Below are positions 50,316 through 58,658 of a stretch of 64,000 bases of DNA, one piece after another (positions within the stretch are counted from its first letter, which is position 1; every line of letters begins with the position of its first letter). A model generated the notes under the pieces. The model saw only the letters and a program-made list of their open reading frames with translations. It was not told the DNA's origin and ran no database searches. Origin of the DNA: Bog-793 sp963823945 (GTDB lineage: Bacteria; Actinomycetota; Acidimicrobiia; Acidimicrobiales; Bog-793); contig CAWGNK010000002.1 of NCBI GenBank assembly GCA_963823945.1, positions 1-64,000 of the forward strand, in the 5' to 3' direction. The position numbers and the translations under genes were made by a program.

Positions 50316-51820
50316 CGCCCCGACTCCGCCCGGGTGTTCAGCACCCGGATCCCCTCGAAGAGCGCGCTCGGCGCGCCGTGGCTCACCGGCGCGACCTGGC
50401 CGGGTTGGCCCTTGCCGCAGTTGAAAGCCCCGCCGAGCAGGTAGGTCGACTCGCCGCCGAGGGCCGCGAGCGACCCCCAAAAGTCCGTCGTCGTCGCCTG
50501 GTAGGCGACGTCACGCAGCTGCCCGGCGAGGCGCCCGTGCTCGATCCGGAAGAAGCGCTGCCCGGTGAACTGGAAGTTGTAGCGCTGCATGTCGATCGAC
50601 CAGCTCTTGTCGCCGACGACGTAGATGCCCCGGTCGACGCCGGCGATGAGCTCGTCGGTCGTCGGGCCCGCCGTCGCGGCGGGGCGGAGCGAGACGTTCG
50701 CCATGCGCTGCATCGGGATGCTGAGCGGCGAATCCGCGAAGGCGCACCCGTTCGAGCGGGCCAGGCCCCGCGCCGCCGCGATCCGCCGGTCGAGCTGGTA
50801 GCCGACGAGTCTGCCGCCCGCGACGAGGTCGAAGGACTGCGCGGCGACCCCCTCGTCGTCGTAGCCGATCGAGGCGAGCCCGTAGGGAGCAGTCCGGTCC
50901 CCCGTCACATCCATGAGCCCGGACCCGTAGCGGAGCCGGCCGAGCTGGTCGGGGGTCGCGAACGACGTCCCCGCGTAGGCGGCCTCGTAACCGAGCGCCC
51001 GGTCGAGCTCGGTGGCGTGGCCGACGGACTCGTGGATCGTGAGCCACAGGTTCGTCGGGTCGATGACGAGGTCGTAGGCGCCCGGCTCCACGGTCGGGGC
51101 CCGCAGCTTCTCGGCGAGCAGCCCGGGGATCTCGGCGAGCTCGGCTTCGAAGTCCCAGCCGTCGCCCTCGAGGTACTCGTAACCCCGGCCGGCCGGCGGG
51201 GCGACCGTCCGCATCGTCTCGAACGTCGAGGTCTCGTCGTCGAGGCCGAGCGCCTCGAGGCGCGGCTCGAGCCGCACCCGCCGCTGGCGCGCGACGGTGC
51301 CCGAGAGGTTGGCGAAGTACTTCTCCTCGGCGACGCAGAGCAGGGCCGCCGTGACGTGGTCGACGCCCGGGGCGGCGAGCAGGTCGGCGCTCCAGGCGCC
51401 GAGCAGCGCCACCTTCTCGGCGAGCGGCACCTCGGTCGGGTCGATCCGGTACGGCGCCGTCCACTCGACCGTGCCGTGGTCGGGCTCATCGGCGAGTTCG
51501 ACCGCCTCACCGCCCGCCCGGGCGGTGATCGCCGCCGTCTCGCTGGCGCGTTCGACGAGATTCGCCGCCGCCTGCGGGTCGATCTCGACCGTGGCCGCGA
51601 AGCCGATCGCCCCGTCGCGCACGACGCGGACCCCCATGCCGAGCGTGAGGTCGTCGACGGCACCCTCGAGGCGCGCGTCCCGCAGCATCACCGACTGGGT
51701 GCGGATCCGCTCGATGCGCAGGTCGGCATGGCGACAGCCCAGCGATGACGCCCTGTCGAGCGCGGCGGACCGGCACGCGTCGAACGGCAGCGCCGCGAAG
51801 TCCTGTCTCGGAACTGCCAT
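50312..51820 (-). CDS. tldD: TldD family metallopeptidase
   Basis: A 502-residue catalytic subunit of the TldD/TldE protease. The zinc motif HESVGH (about His263, Glu264, His268) lies in LTIHESVGHATELDRALGYE, followed by GVAAQSFDLVAGGRLVGY, MANVSLRPAATAGPTTDELI and a C-terminal GGAFNCGKGQPGQVAPVSHG with the Cys-rich third ligand region. It starts at ATG 51820 after GAGGAGGG. With tldE it forms an operon; TldD/TldE cleaves leader peptides or unfolded peptides. No peptide precursor was found nearby. Confidence 0.9.
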   Translation of the reverse strand: MAVPRQDFAALPFDACRSAALDRASSLGCRHADLRIERIRTQSVMLRDARLEGAVDDLTLGMGVRVVRDGAIGFAATVEIDPQAAANLVERASETAAITARAGGEAVELADEPDHGTVEWTAPYRIDPTEVPLAEKVALLGAWSADLLAAPGVDHVTAALLCVAEEKYFANLSGTVARQRRVRLEPRLEALGLDDETSTFETMRTVAPPAGRGYEYLEGDGWDFEAELAEIPGLLAEKLRAPTVEPGAYDLVIDPTNLWLTIHESVGHATELDRALGYEAAYAGTSFATPDQLGRLRYGSGLMDVTGDRTAPYGLASIGYDDEGVAAQSFDLVAGGRLVGYQLDRRIAAARGLARSNGCAFADSPLSIPMQRMANVSLRPAATAGPTTDELIAGVDRGIYVVGDKSWSIDMQRYNFQFTGQRFFRIEHGRLAGQLRDVAYQATTTDFWGSLAALGGESTYLLGGAFNCGKGQPGQVAPVSHGAPSALFEGIRVLNTRAESGR

Positions 51821-51913
51821 CAACCCTCCTCGGGAACTGACACCCTGTGACCGGTCGGACCGGACGGGGGGCCGGAGCCGACCCTGCCAGGCGACCGCGC
51901 GGACTGTGCGCGC

Positions 51914-52273
51914 CTAAGCGACGACCCCTGGCGAGCCGTCCTCACGCACGACCGGCAGACCCTCCTCGTGCCAGGCGTGCATCCCCCCGGCGAGGTTCAG
52001 CGAGACGTAGCCGCGGCTCGCCAGCGTCTTGGCCGCCCGGTAGGAGCGGCCGCCGGAGCGGCACACCACGATGACCGGTCGGTCGGCGGGAACCTCGCCG
52101 AGACGCTCGTCGAGCGCCGCGAACGGGATGTGGAAGGCGCCCTCGGCGCACCCCTGGGAGAACTCCTCGCTCTCGCGCACGTCGAGGATCACGGCGCCGG
52201 CGCCGATCAGCTGCGCGGCCTCGGACGGTTCGATCTCGGGTACGTCGGGGCTGGCGTGTTGTGGCTCCGGCAT
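51914..52273 (-). CDS. Rhodanese-like sulfurtransferase
   Basis: A 119-residue single rhodanese domain. VILDVRESEEFSQGCAEGAF and VVCRSGGRSYRAAKTLASRG carry the active-site loop CRSGGRS with the persulfide-forming Cys; AGGMHAWHEEGLPVV closes the fold. It probably transfers sulfane sulfur or detoxifies reactive species. GGGAGGTGCGCC precedes ATG 52273. It lies upstream of tldD with about 90 bp between. Confidence 0.9.
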   Translation of the reverse strand: MPEPQHASPDVPEIEPSEAAQLIGAGAVILDVRESEEFSQGCAEGAFHIPFAALDERLGEVPADRPVIVVCRSGGRSYRAAKTLASRGYVSLNLAGGMHAWHEEGLPVVREDGSPGVVA

Positions 52274-52467
52274 CGGCGCGCACCTCCCTGGCGGGGGATG
52301 ACCTTAGTGCCCGGCAGCGGGGAATCGGATCACCGCCGCCCGCCCGGCTCCCCGGGATCCCGGCGAAGCCTCCGCTACGATCCCGCCGCGACATCTAGCG
52401 TCGGGGCGGCCGGGACCGTCCCGGTCGGATCAAAGGAGCCACGACGGACGCGTCTCGGGCGGGCAGG

Positions 52468-54525
52468 TTGCGGACCGCGCTGGCAACGCGGGCGCTGCGC
52501 ACGACCGGCCGCGTCTCTCGCGCCCTGGGCCTCGGCACCGGCGCGACGATCGGCGGTCGGGTCGGACTCCTCGTCGACCCAGGCCTCCTCGGCGCGCTCG
52601 GCGCGGGCCGGCGCGTCGCCCTTGTCACAGGGACGAACGGCAAGACAACGACGACCCGGCTCCTCGTCGAGGCGCTCGGTGGACCACGGGCGGTCGCCTC
52701 GTCCGGCTCGGGGGCCAACATGCCGGCGGGCCTCGTCAGCGCGCTCGCCAATTCGCCCGCCCGGGCCGACGCCGTCCTCGAGGTCGACGAGCGGTACCTG
52801 GAGACCGCCGCGCCCGTGCTCCAGCCGGCGGTCATCGTTCTCACCAACCTCTCCCGTGACCAGCTCGACCGGATGAGTGAGGTCCGGATGGTCGCGGCCC
52901 GTTGGCGACGGGCGCTCGAAGGCCTCGAAACGACCGTCGTCGCCAACGCCGATGACCCGCTCGTCGCCTACGCCGCGGGAGCCGCGCGCCACGTCGTGTG
53001 GGTCGCCGCCGGGTCGCTCTGGCACGAGGACGCCTACCACTGCCCCGTGTGCGACTCACGGATCACCTTCGAAGGCGCCTGCCGCTCCCAGTCCGTCGCC
53101 GCCTGGCACTGCACCTGCGGATTCGCCCGCCCGACCCCCGACGCCTCGGTGGTCGGCGAGGACCTCGTGCTCGCCGACGGCACCGCGCACCGGATCGACC
53201 TCTCGGTGCCGGGGCGCTTCAACCGGGCGAACGCGGCGATGGCCGCCCTCGCCGCCGTCCCCCTCGGCATCCCCGTCGCCGAGGCGCTCGCCGCCGCCCG
53301 ACGCGTCACCGAAGTCGCCGGGCGCTTCGCCGTCGTCGCGCACCGCGGCCGGACGGTCCGCCTGCTGCTCGCCAAGAACCCCGCCGGCTGGACGGAGCTC
53401 CTCGGGTTGGTCGGGCCCGACGAGGTGCCCCTCGTCATCGGCATCAACGCGCGCTCCGCCGACGGCCACGACCCGTCCTGGCTGTGGGACGTCCCGTTCG
53501 AGCGCCTCGGCGACCGGTTCGTCGTCGCGACCGGGGACCGCCGGCTCGACCTCGCCGTGCGCCTCCGCCACGCCGGGGCGCGCCACGTCGTCGAGGCGGA
53601 TCCCCTGCGCGCCGTCGAGCTCGCCGGGGCCGGCCGCGTCGACTACATCGGCAACTACACCGCCTTCCAGGTGATGCGGCGGCGCCTCGCCCGCCGGGCC
53701 CGCGTCGAGCCGGGGGCCAACGGAGGCGGGGGGCGCCCTTCGCCGACCCACCTCCCGCCGGACCGCCGGGCACGGGCACCGCGGCAGGCCGAGTCACGCC
53801 TGCGGGTCGTCGTCGTCCATCCCGACCTGCTCGGCACCTACGGCGACTACGGGAACGGCCGCATCCTCGAGGACCGGGCCGCCTGGCGGGGGATCCCCGT
53901 CGAGCTGGTCGCGGCGCCGTCTGACCGGCCGCTGCCGGAGTCGGGGGACATCTACTGCCTCGGGGGGGGCGAGGACGGGCCGCAGATCCACTCCGCCGAG
54001 CGGTTGCGCGCCGGTTCACTCGCCGCGGCCGTCGCCAGGGGTGCGACGGTCCTCGCGGTCTGCGCGGGATTCCAGATCATCGGCACCGTCTTCCCGGGTG
54101 CCGACGGACGCGACTACGAGGGGGTCGGCCTCGTCGATGCCGAGACCGGTCGCTCGAACGAGCGGCGCGCCGTCGGCGAGGTCGTCGCGACCCCGCTCGG
54201 GGACGAGGCCTGGCCGGTCACGCTGGAAACGCTGAGCGGCTTCGAGAACCACCAGGCCCGCACGCGGCTCGGTCAAGGTGTCCGACCGTTCGCGCACGTC
54301 ACGACGGGGATCGGGAACGGTTTCGGCTCGGCCGACGGCGCCGTCGCCGGGAAGGTCTTCGGCACCTACCTGCACGGTCCCGTCCTCGCCCGCAACCCGG
54401 CCCTCGCCGACCTGCTGCTCGGCCTGGCCACGGGCTCGCGACTCGACCCGCTCGACGACGAGGAAGAACAGGCGCTGCGTGCCGAGCGGCTGCGCGGCCG
54501 GCTGCCACGCCGCCCCGGCCACTAG
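52468..54525 (+). CDS. Lipid II isoglutaminyl synthase, MurT-GatD fusion
   Basis: A 685-residue single chain combining both subunits that amidate the Glu of lipid II. Residues 1-420 are MurT: Mur-ligase P-loop VTGTNGKTTTTRLL (about 53), ANMPAGLVSALA, LEVDERYLETAAPVL, zinc ribbon HCPVCDSRIT and HCTCGFA (Cys192, 195, 215, 217), LLLAKNPAGWTELL, and YIGNYTAFQVMRRRLA. A Pro/Arg-rich linker (about 420-450) joins GatD: RVVVVHPDLLGTYGDYGNGR, VLAVCAGFQIIG (catalytic Cys532) and GTYLHGPVLARNP (His636). No stop lies in any frame in the linker. TTG 52468 matches the family start; an AAAGGAG lies 30 bases upstream. Confidence 0.85.
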   Translation: MRTALATRALRTTGRVSRALGLGTGATIGGRVGLLVDPGLLGALGAGRRVALVTGTNGKTTTTRLLVEALGGPRAVASSGSGANMPAGLVSALANSPARADAVLEVDERYLETAAPVLQPAVIVLTNLSRDQLDRMSEVRMVAARWRRALEGLETTVVANADDPLVAYAAGAARHVVWVAAGSLWHEDAYHCPVCDSRITFEGACRSQSVAAWHCTCGFARPTPDASVVGEDLVLADGTAHRIDLSVPGRFNRANAAMAALAAVPLGIPVAEALAAARRVTEVAGRFAVVAHRGRTVRLLLAKNPAGWTELLGLVGPDEVPLVIGINARSADGHDPSWLWDVPFERLGDRFVVATGDRRLDLAVRLRHAGARHVVEADPLRAVELAGAGRVDYIGNYTAFQVMRRRLARRARVEPGANGGGGRPSPTHLPPDRRARAPRQAESRLRVVVVHPDLLGTYGDYGNGRILEDRAAWRGIPVELVAAPSDRPLPESGDIYCLGGGEDGPQIHSAERLRAGSLAAAVARGATVLAVCAGFQIIGTVFPGADGRDYEGVGLVDAETGRSNERRAVGEVVATPLGDEAWPVTLETLSGFENHQARTRLGQGVRPFAHVTTGIGNGFGSADGAVAGKVFGTYLHGPVLARNPALADLLLGLATGSRLDPLDDEEEQALRAERLRGRLPRRPGH

Positions 54526-54555
54526 GGAACCTGTCGGCGCGGGCCCCGACGCGAC

Positions 54556-54598
54556 GACAGGACCGGCGCCTCGGGGGAGGCCGCGCGCCGGTCCTGTC
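54556..54598. terminator. Terminator hairpin after the MurT-GatD gene
   Basis: Perfect 14-bp stem GACAGGACCGGCGC / GCGCCGGTCCTGTC with a 15-base G-rich loop, 30 bases past the stop at 54525. Confidence 0.75.
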
Positions 54599-54658
54599 AT
54601 CTGGCTCTGTGCCCGGGCCACGAAGGCCCTTTCGTCAGCCGCTCCGGTCTGGCAAGAG

Positions 54659-54700
54659 GGCGCCCCGCACGGACCGAACGACTCGTCCGTGCGGGGCGCC
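54659..54700. terminator. Second terminator hairpin, likely serving the minus-strand gene
   Basis: Perfect 15-bp stem GGCGCCCCGCACGGA / TCCGTGCGGGGCGCC with a 12-base loop. It lies 43 bases past the minus-strand stop at 54743, and a third arm pair CGGCCTAG / CTAGGCCG overlaps that stop. Confidence 0.7.
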
Positions 54701-54742
54701 GATACCGCTTCTCGGCCTAGCTACGGTCGGTGGACCGAACAC

Positions 54743-55459
54743 CTAGGCCGGGTGATTGGCGATCCAGTTCTCGACGAGCTTGAGGTCGACCCGGGCCAAG
54801 ACGAGGTCTCCCCGGGCACGCACGATCTGGACGCCCGCCTTGACGAAGACGTGCTCGTTGGCCGGCCATCCGGCGGGGGTCTGGGCGAGCACCGACGCCG
54901 AGACGCTGGTCATCGAGGACTGCACCACGGTCGCCTTCGCCGTCGAGAAGGCGAAGCGCGCCTCGGCGCGGGCGTAGCCGGGATCGGCGACGCGGGCCGC
55001 GAGCTCAGCCGAGATCGTGGAACCGTTGGACAGGATCGTTCCCGCCTTCGCCCACAGCGTGTCGGCCGCGATGGTGAGCTTCACCTGCGGGCTCATGACG
55101 ACGAAGACCCGGTTGTCCTGGAACATCGCCTGCTGATCGATACGCAGCTCGGCGATCGTCGTGTCCGAGGGAACCTTGGCGATCAGGTTGTCGATGTTCG
55201 TCGTCTCCGTCGAGAGGCTCGCCGTGAGGGCGGCGGCGTCGGCGGTGGTGAGGGTCGTGGAGCTCGACACGTCGGTCGTCAGGGAGGCGAGCTGGGTCTG
55301 CCGGACGGCAAGCTGCGCCTCGAGTTTCGCCTGCAGGTGCGAGAACGACGCCGGGTTCGTTGTCGTGGGGTGAGCCGACGCGTCCGGGATGATGCCGAGC
55401 GAAGCAATCGCCATCGTCCCCGCGACGACGACTACTGAAGCAATCTGTCGAAACCTCAT
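54743..55459 (-). CDS. Exported helical protein of unknown function
   Basis: A 238-residue exported protein: signal peptide (MRFRQIASVVVVAGTMAIAS, site near ASA), then long Ala/Thr-rich amphipathic helices (LQAKLEAQLAVRQTQLASLT, AALTASLSTETTNIDNLIAK, RVADPGYARAEARFAFSTAK) suggestive of coiled coil. The C-terminal RARGDLVLARVDLKLVENWI is also helical. No Cys. No family recognised; AAAGGAG precedes ATG 55459. It ends at a cluster of hairpins. Confidence 0.68.
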   Translation of the reverse strand: MRFRQIASVVVVAGTMAIASLGIIPDASAHPTTTNPASFSHLQAKLEAQLAVRQTQLASLTTDVSSSTTLTTADAAALTASLSTETTNIDNLIAKVPSDTTIAELRIDQQAMFQDNRVFVVMSPQVKLTIAADTLWAKAGTILSNGSTISAELAARVADPGYARAEARFAFSTAKATVVQSSMTSVSASVLAQTPAGWPANEHVFVKAGVQIVRARGDLVLARVDLKLVENWIANHPA

Positions 55460-55645
55460 CGTGCACTCCTTTGTCGGAAGCCATGGAACCAGCGGAACGA
55501 CCACATCCTGGGCCAGGGCTGTCAGGAGGGGGCGATGAATCCATGAGCGAAGTGTGAGCGCAGGAACGCCAGATGTTAGGCATCCGACGGTCTGCGACGA
55601 CCCTCCGGGCACGGCCGCGTTGGGGCCCGCCTACGATCATCGCCA

Positions 55646-56653
55646 GTGTTCGATCCCTTTGTGACCGGCGAACCGCCGCACGACGCCCCTCTCTCGGCCG
55701 GGGCCAGCGCGCCCCTCGCGCCGACCGCCCCGGAACACATCGGGGACCTCGTCGCCGGGGCGATGCGCCGGGCCGCCGAGTCTTTCCTCGCGCACGACAG
55801 GGACGAGACCGACGCCGACCGCGACGCCGAGGACCTGCACGCCTCACGCGTCGCGCTGCGCCGGATCCGCTCGCTGCTGCGCACCTTCCGCTCGCTCGTC
55901 GAGCCGGAGTGGGTGAGCGCGGCGCGGGCCGACATGGGTTGGTTCTCACAGCTCCTCGGCGAGGTCCGTAATCTCGACGTCCTCGCGCTGCGCATCGCTC
56001 TCCACACCGAGTCCGACGCCGACCCGCTCGCCCTGGAGAGCCTGTACGGCGCGGTCGCGCTGCAGCGAAGTGACGTCACCTTCCGTGTCGCGAGCGCCCG
56101 GGCGATGCCCCGCTACGAGAGCGTGCTGCGCCAGATCGACCGGCTGGTCACCTCCGAGCCGCCACTCACGGCGCGTGCCGGCGAGGGGTCGCGAGAGGCC
56201 CTCCCCCGCCTTCTCCGGCGCCCCTGGCGCAACGTCCGCGAGGCGGCCCGCCGGGCCCACGAGTCCCCGACCGAGCCGAACCTGCACGCCCTGCGGATCC
56301 GCTCGAAGGAGCTCCGCTACGCCTCCGAACTCGCGACGGCGGTGTTCGGCCAGCGTGCTGCCGAGCTCGCGACGGCGGCGACCGCGATCCAGGACCGCCT
56401 CGGCGACCACCGGGACGCCCTCGCGGCGGCGGCTTTCCTGACCGCCACCGCGAGCGAGCGCTTCGAGTGCGCCTTCCTCGCGGGCCAGCTCGTCGTCATC
56501 GAGCGGCTCGACGCGGTGCGCCTGCTGGACGGGTTGGGCAAAGACCTCGCCACGCTGAAAAAGTGCCAGAAGGCCTTCGAGAGATCGGCCACGAGGGACC
56601 GTCCCCCGGAAAGCGGACCCGCCACCGGCCCCCCGATCACGTCGGAGAACTGA
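55646..56653 (+). CDS. CHAD domain protein
   Basis: A 335-residue CHAD-type helical protein. Conserved His/Arg-rich helices appear in DAEDLHASRVALRRIRSLLR, LLGEVRNLDVLALRIALHTE, LHALRIRSKELRYASELATA and ATAIQDRLGDHRDALAAAAF, the surfaces that bind polyphosphate in characterised CHAD domains. No CYTH triphosphatase domain is fused. GTG 55646 is the start. Its role may be polyphosphate binding, in line with the Pst operon elsewhere in the window, but they are not linked. Confidence 0.86.
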   Translation: MFDPFVTGEPPHDAPLSAGASAPLAPTAPEHIGDLVAGAMRRAAESFLAHDRDETDADRDAEDLHASRVALRRIRSLLRTFRSLVEPEWVSAARADMGWFSQLLGEVRNLDVLALRIALHTESDADPLALESLYGAVALQRSDVTFRVASARAMPRYESVLRQIDRLVTSEPPLTARAGEGSREALPRLLRRPWRNVREAARRAHESPTEPNLHALRIRSKELRYASELATAVFGQRAAELATAATAIQDRLGDHRDALAAAAFLTATASERFECAFLAGQLVVIERLDAVRLLDGLGKDLATLKKCQKAFERSATRDRPPESGPATGPPITSEN

Positions 56654-56704
56654 ACCGGAGCGGGCAATATCGTTGCGGCCACCCCCGCCCACGAAGGAGA
56701 GAGC

Positions 56705-57571
56705 ATGGCGAACCCGCCCGAACTACTCGCCAGCTGCTGGACCACTGCCGGTGATGTCGTCCCGTCCCGCAACGGCGACGTGAGTCCCCACGGCGCCGAG
56801 GAGCGGGTCACGGCGGCGGCACGAGCCGGCTACCGGGGCTTCGGCATCGCCGCTTCCGATCTGGCGGTCGTGCGCGCGACGACCGGCTTGCGGGCGCTCG
56901 CTGAGCTGCTCGCCGAGAACGGGCTCCGCCACGTCGAGGTCGAGTACCTCCAGGACTGGTGGACGCGCGGCGAGCGGCGCCGCGCCTCGGACAAGGTGCG
57001 GGAGCTGCTCCTGGAGGCGGCGGTCGAGCTCCGCGCCGACCACATCAAGATCGGTCTCGGCGAGCGCGAGGACGACTTCGACGCCGGCCGGTTCGCCGAC
57101 GAGTTCGACCGCCTCGCCGACGAGGCGGCCGCCCACGGGACCCGGATCGGCCTCGAGCCCCCGGCCGATTCCATGATGTCGACGATCGCCCCCGCCGCCG
57201 AGCTCGTGCGCGACGTCGCCAATCCCGCCGGCGGGCTGCTCGTCGACATCTGGCACATCTTCCGCGCCGGGACCAGCTATGACGAGCTCGCCCGAGTCCT
57301 CCCGCCCGAGTACGTGTTCGCGGTGGAGCTGAGCGACGGGGCCGCCGCGCCGGTCGGCACCCTCTACGACGACACGTTCGACAACCGGCGGCCGCCGGGC
57401 GAGGGCGACTTCGACGTCGTCGGCTTCATCCGTGCGATCGACGGCCTCGGCTACACGGGCCCGTGGGGGCTCGAGGTGATGTCGACCGAGCTGCGCGCCC
57501 TGCCCGTCGAGGTGGCGGCAAGAAAGGTGTTCGAGGCGGCCGGGCGCGCATTCCAGATCGCGCGCGCCTAG
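56705..57571 (+). CDS. Sugar phosphate isomerase/epimerase family protein
   Basis: A 288-residue xylose-isomerase-like TIM barrel. Metal-binding residues expected for the fold are visible: VEVEYLQDWWTRGERRR (Glu), HIKIGLGEREDDFD, IGLEPPADSMMSTIAPAAEL (Glu), LLVDIWHIFRAGTSYDELAR (Asp and His) and YTGPWGLEVMSTELR (Glu). Substrate unknown. AAGGAGAG precedes ATG 56705. It lies before egtD with a gap of about 95 bases on the same strand. Confidence 0.84.
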   Translation: MANPPELLASCWTTAGDVVPSRNGDVSPHGAEERVTAAARAGYRGFGIAASDLAVVRATTGLRALAELLAENGLRHVEVEYLQDWWTRGERRRASDKVRELLLEAAVELRADHIKIGLGEREDDFDAGRFADEFDRLADEAAAHGTRIGLEPPADSMMSTIAPAAELVRDVANPAGGLLVDIWHIFRAGTSYDELARVLPPEYVFAVELSDGAAAPVGTLYDDTFDNRRPPGEGDFDVVGFIRAIDGLGYTGPWGLEVMSTELRALPVEVAARKVFEAAGRAFQIARA

Positions 57572-57665
57572 CTCCAACTCCCCGCCCGCGGCGTCCCCGC
57601 ACAACGAACCTTCTGCTGCGCCGACGGCGCGGGAAACGGGAACCGACCCCTTTAGAGTCGTTCCC

Positions 57666-58658
57666 ATGCCTCCTGCCAGTGCCGCCGTCCTGGACGCCCG
57701 GGTCGACATCCTCGTCGACGCGGCCCAGTGGGCCGCCGAGCTGCGCCGGGAGACGCGCGACGGGCTGACCTCGACACCGAAACGGCTGTCTCCCACCTGG
57801 TTGTACGACGACGCCGGCTGCTCGCTGTTCGACCGGATCACCCGGCTGCCCGAGTACTACCTGACCCGCCGGGAGCGGGCGATCCTCGCCCGCCACGCCA
57901 CCGACATCGCCGGGCTGAGCGGCGCCGACACGCTCGTCGAGATCGGCTCGGGGACCTCCGAGAAGACGCGGCTTTTGCTCGACGCCCTCCGTGCGACCGG
58001 GCGCCTCGCCCGCTTCGTGCCGTTCGACATCGCCGTGCCGACCCTCGTCCACGCGGCCCAGACGCTCGCCTCCACCTACGACGGGGTCGAGGTCCACGCC
58101 GTCGCCGGCGACTTCCGGCACCACCTCGGCGCCATCCCGGCCGGCGGGAGACGACTGATCGCCTTCCTCGGCGGCACGATCGGCAACCTCGTCCCGGCGG
58201 CAAGGTCCCGCTTCCTCGCCGACCTCGTGGCGTCGATGGCCGCGGGCGACACCTTCCTCGTCGGCACCGACCTCGTGAAGGACCACCGCCGCCTCGTCGC
58301 CGCCTACGACGACGCCGCGGGCGTGACGGCGGCTTTCAACAGAAACGTGCTCACGGTGCTCAACCACGAGTTCGGGGCCCAATTCGACCCCGAACTGTTC
58401 GACCACGTCGCCGCCTACGACGAGGGCCACGAGTGGATCGAGATGCGCCTGCGCTCCCGGGTCGCCCAGCGCGTCGCGGTGCGCGATCTCGCGCTGGCCG
58501 TGCCTTTCGAGGCAGGCGAGGACCTGCTCACCGAGGTGAGCGCCAAGTTCCGGATCGCCGGGCTGCGCACGGAGCTCGCGTCGGCGGGCCTGGAACCCGT
58601 GGCCACCTGGACGGACCCCGAGGGCGACTTCGCGCTGACCCTCGCGGCGCGCGAATGA
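57666..58658 (+). CDS. egtD: L-histidine N(alpha)-methyltransferase EgtD
   Basis: A 330-residue SAM-dependent enzyme making hercynine from histidine, first step of ergothioneine synthesis. The family start SPTWLYDDAGCSLFDRITRL and PEYYLTRRERAILARHATD precede the SAM site VEIGSGTSEKTRLLLDAL, then LIAFLGGTIGNLVPAARSRF, FLVGTDLVKDHRRLVAAYDD and a C-terminal VSAKFRIAGLRTELASAGLE. Full length. Its stop overlaps the egtB start. Confidence 0.93.
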   Translation: MPPASAAVLDARVDILVDAAQWAAELRRETRDGLTSTPKRLSPTWLYDDAGCSLFDRITRLPEYYLTRRERAILARHATDIAGLSGADTLVEIGSGTSEKTRLLLDALRATGRLARFVPFDIAVPTLVHAAQTLASTYDGVEVHAVAGDFRHHLGAIPAGGRRLIAFLGGTIGNLVPAARSRFLADLVASMAAGDTFLVGTDLVKDHRRLVAAYDDAAGVTAAFNRNVLTVLNHEFGAQFDPELFDHVAAYDEGHEWIEMRLRSRVAQRVAVRDLALAVPFEAGEDLLTEVSAKFRIAGLRTELASAGLEPVATWTDPEGDFALTLAARE

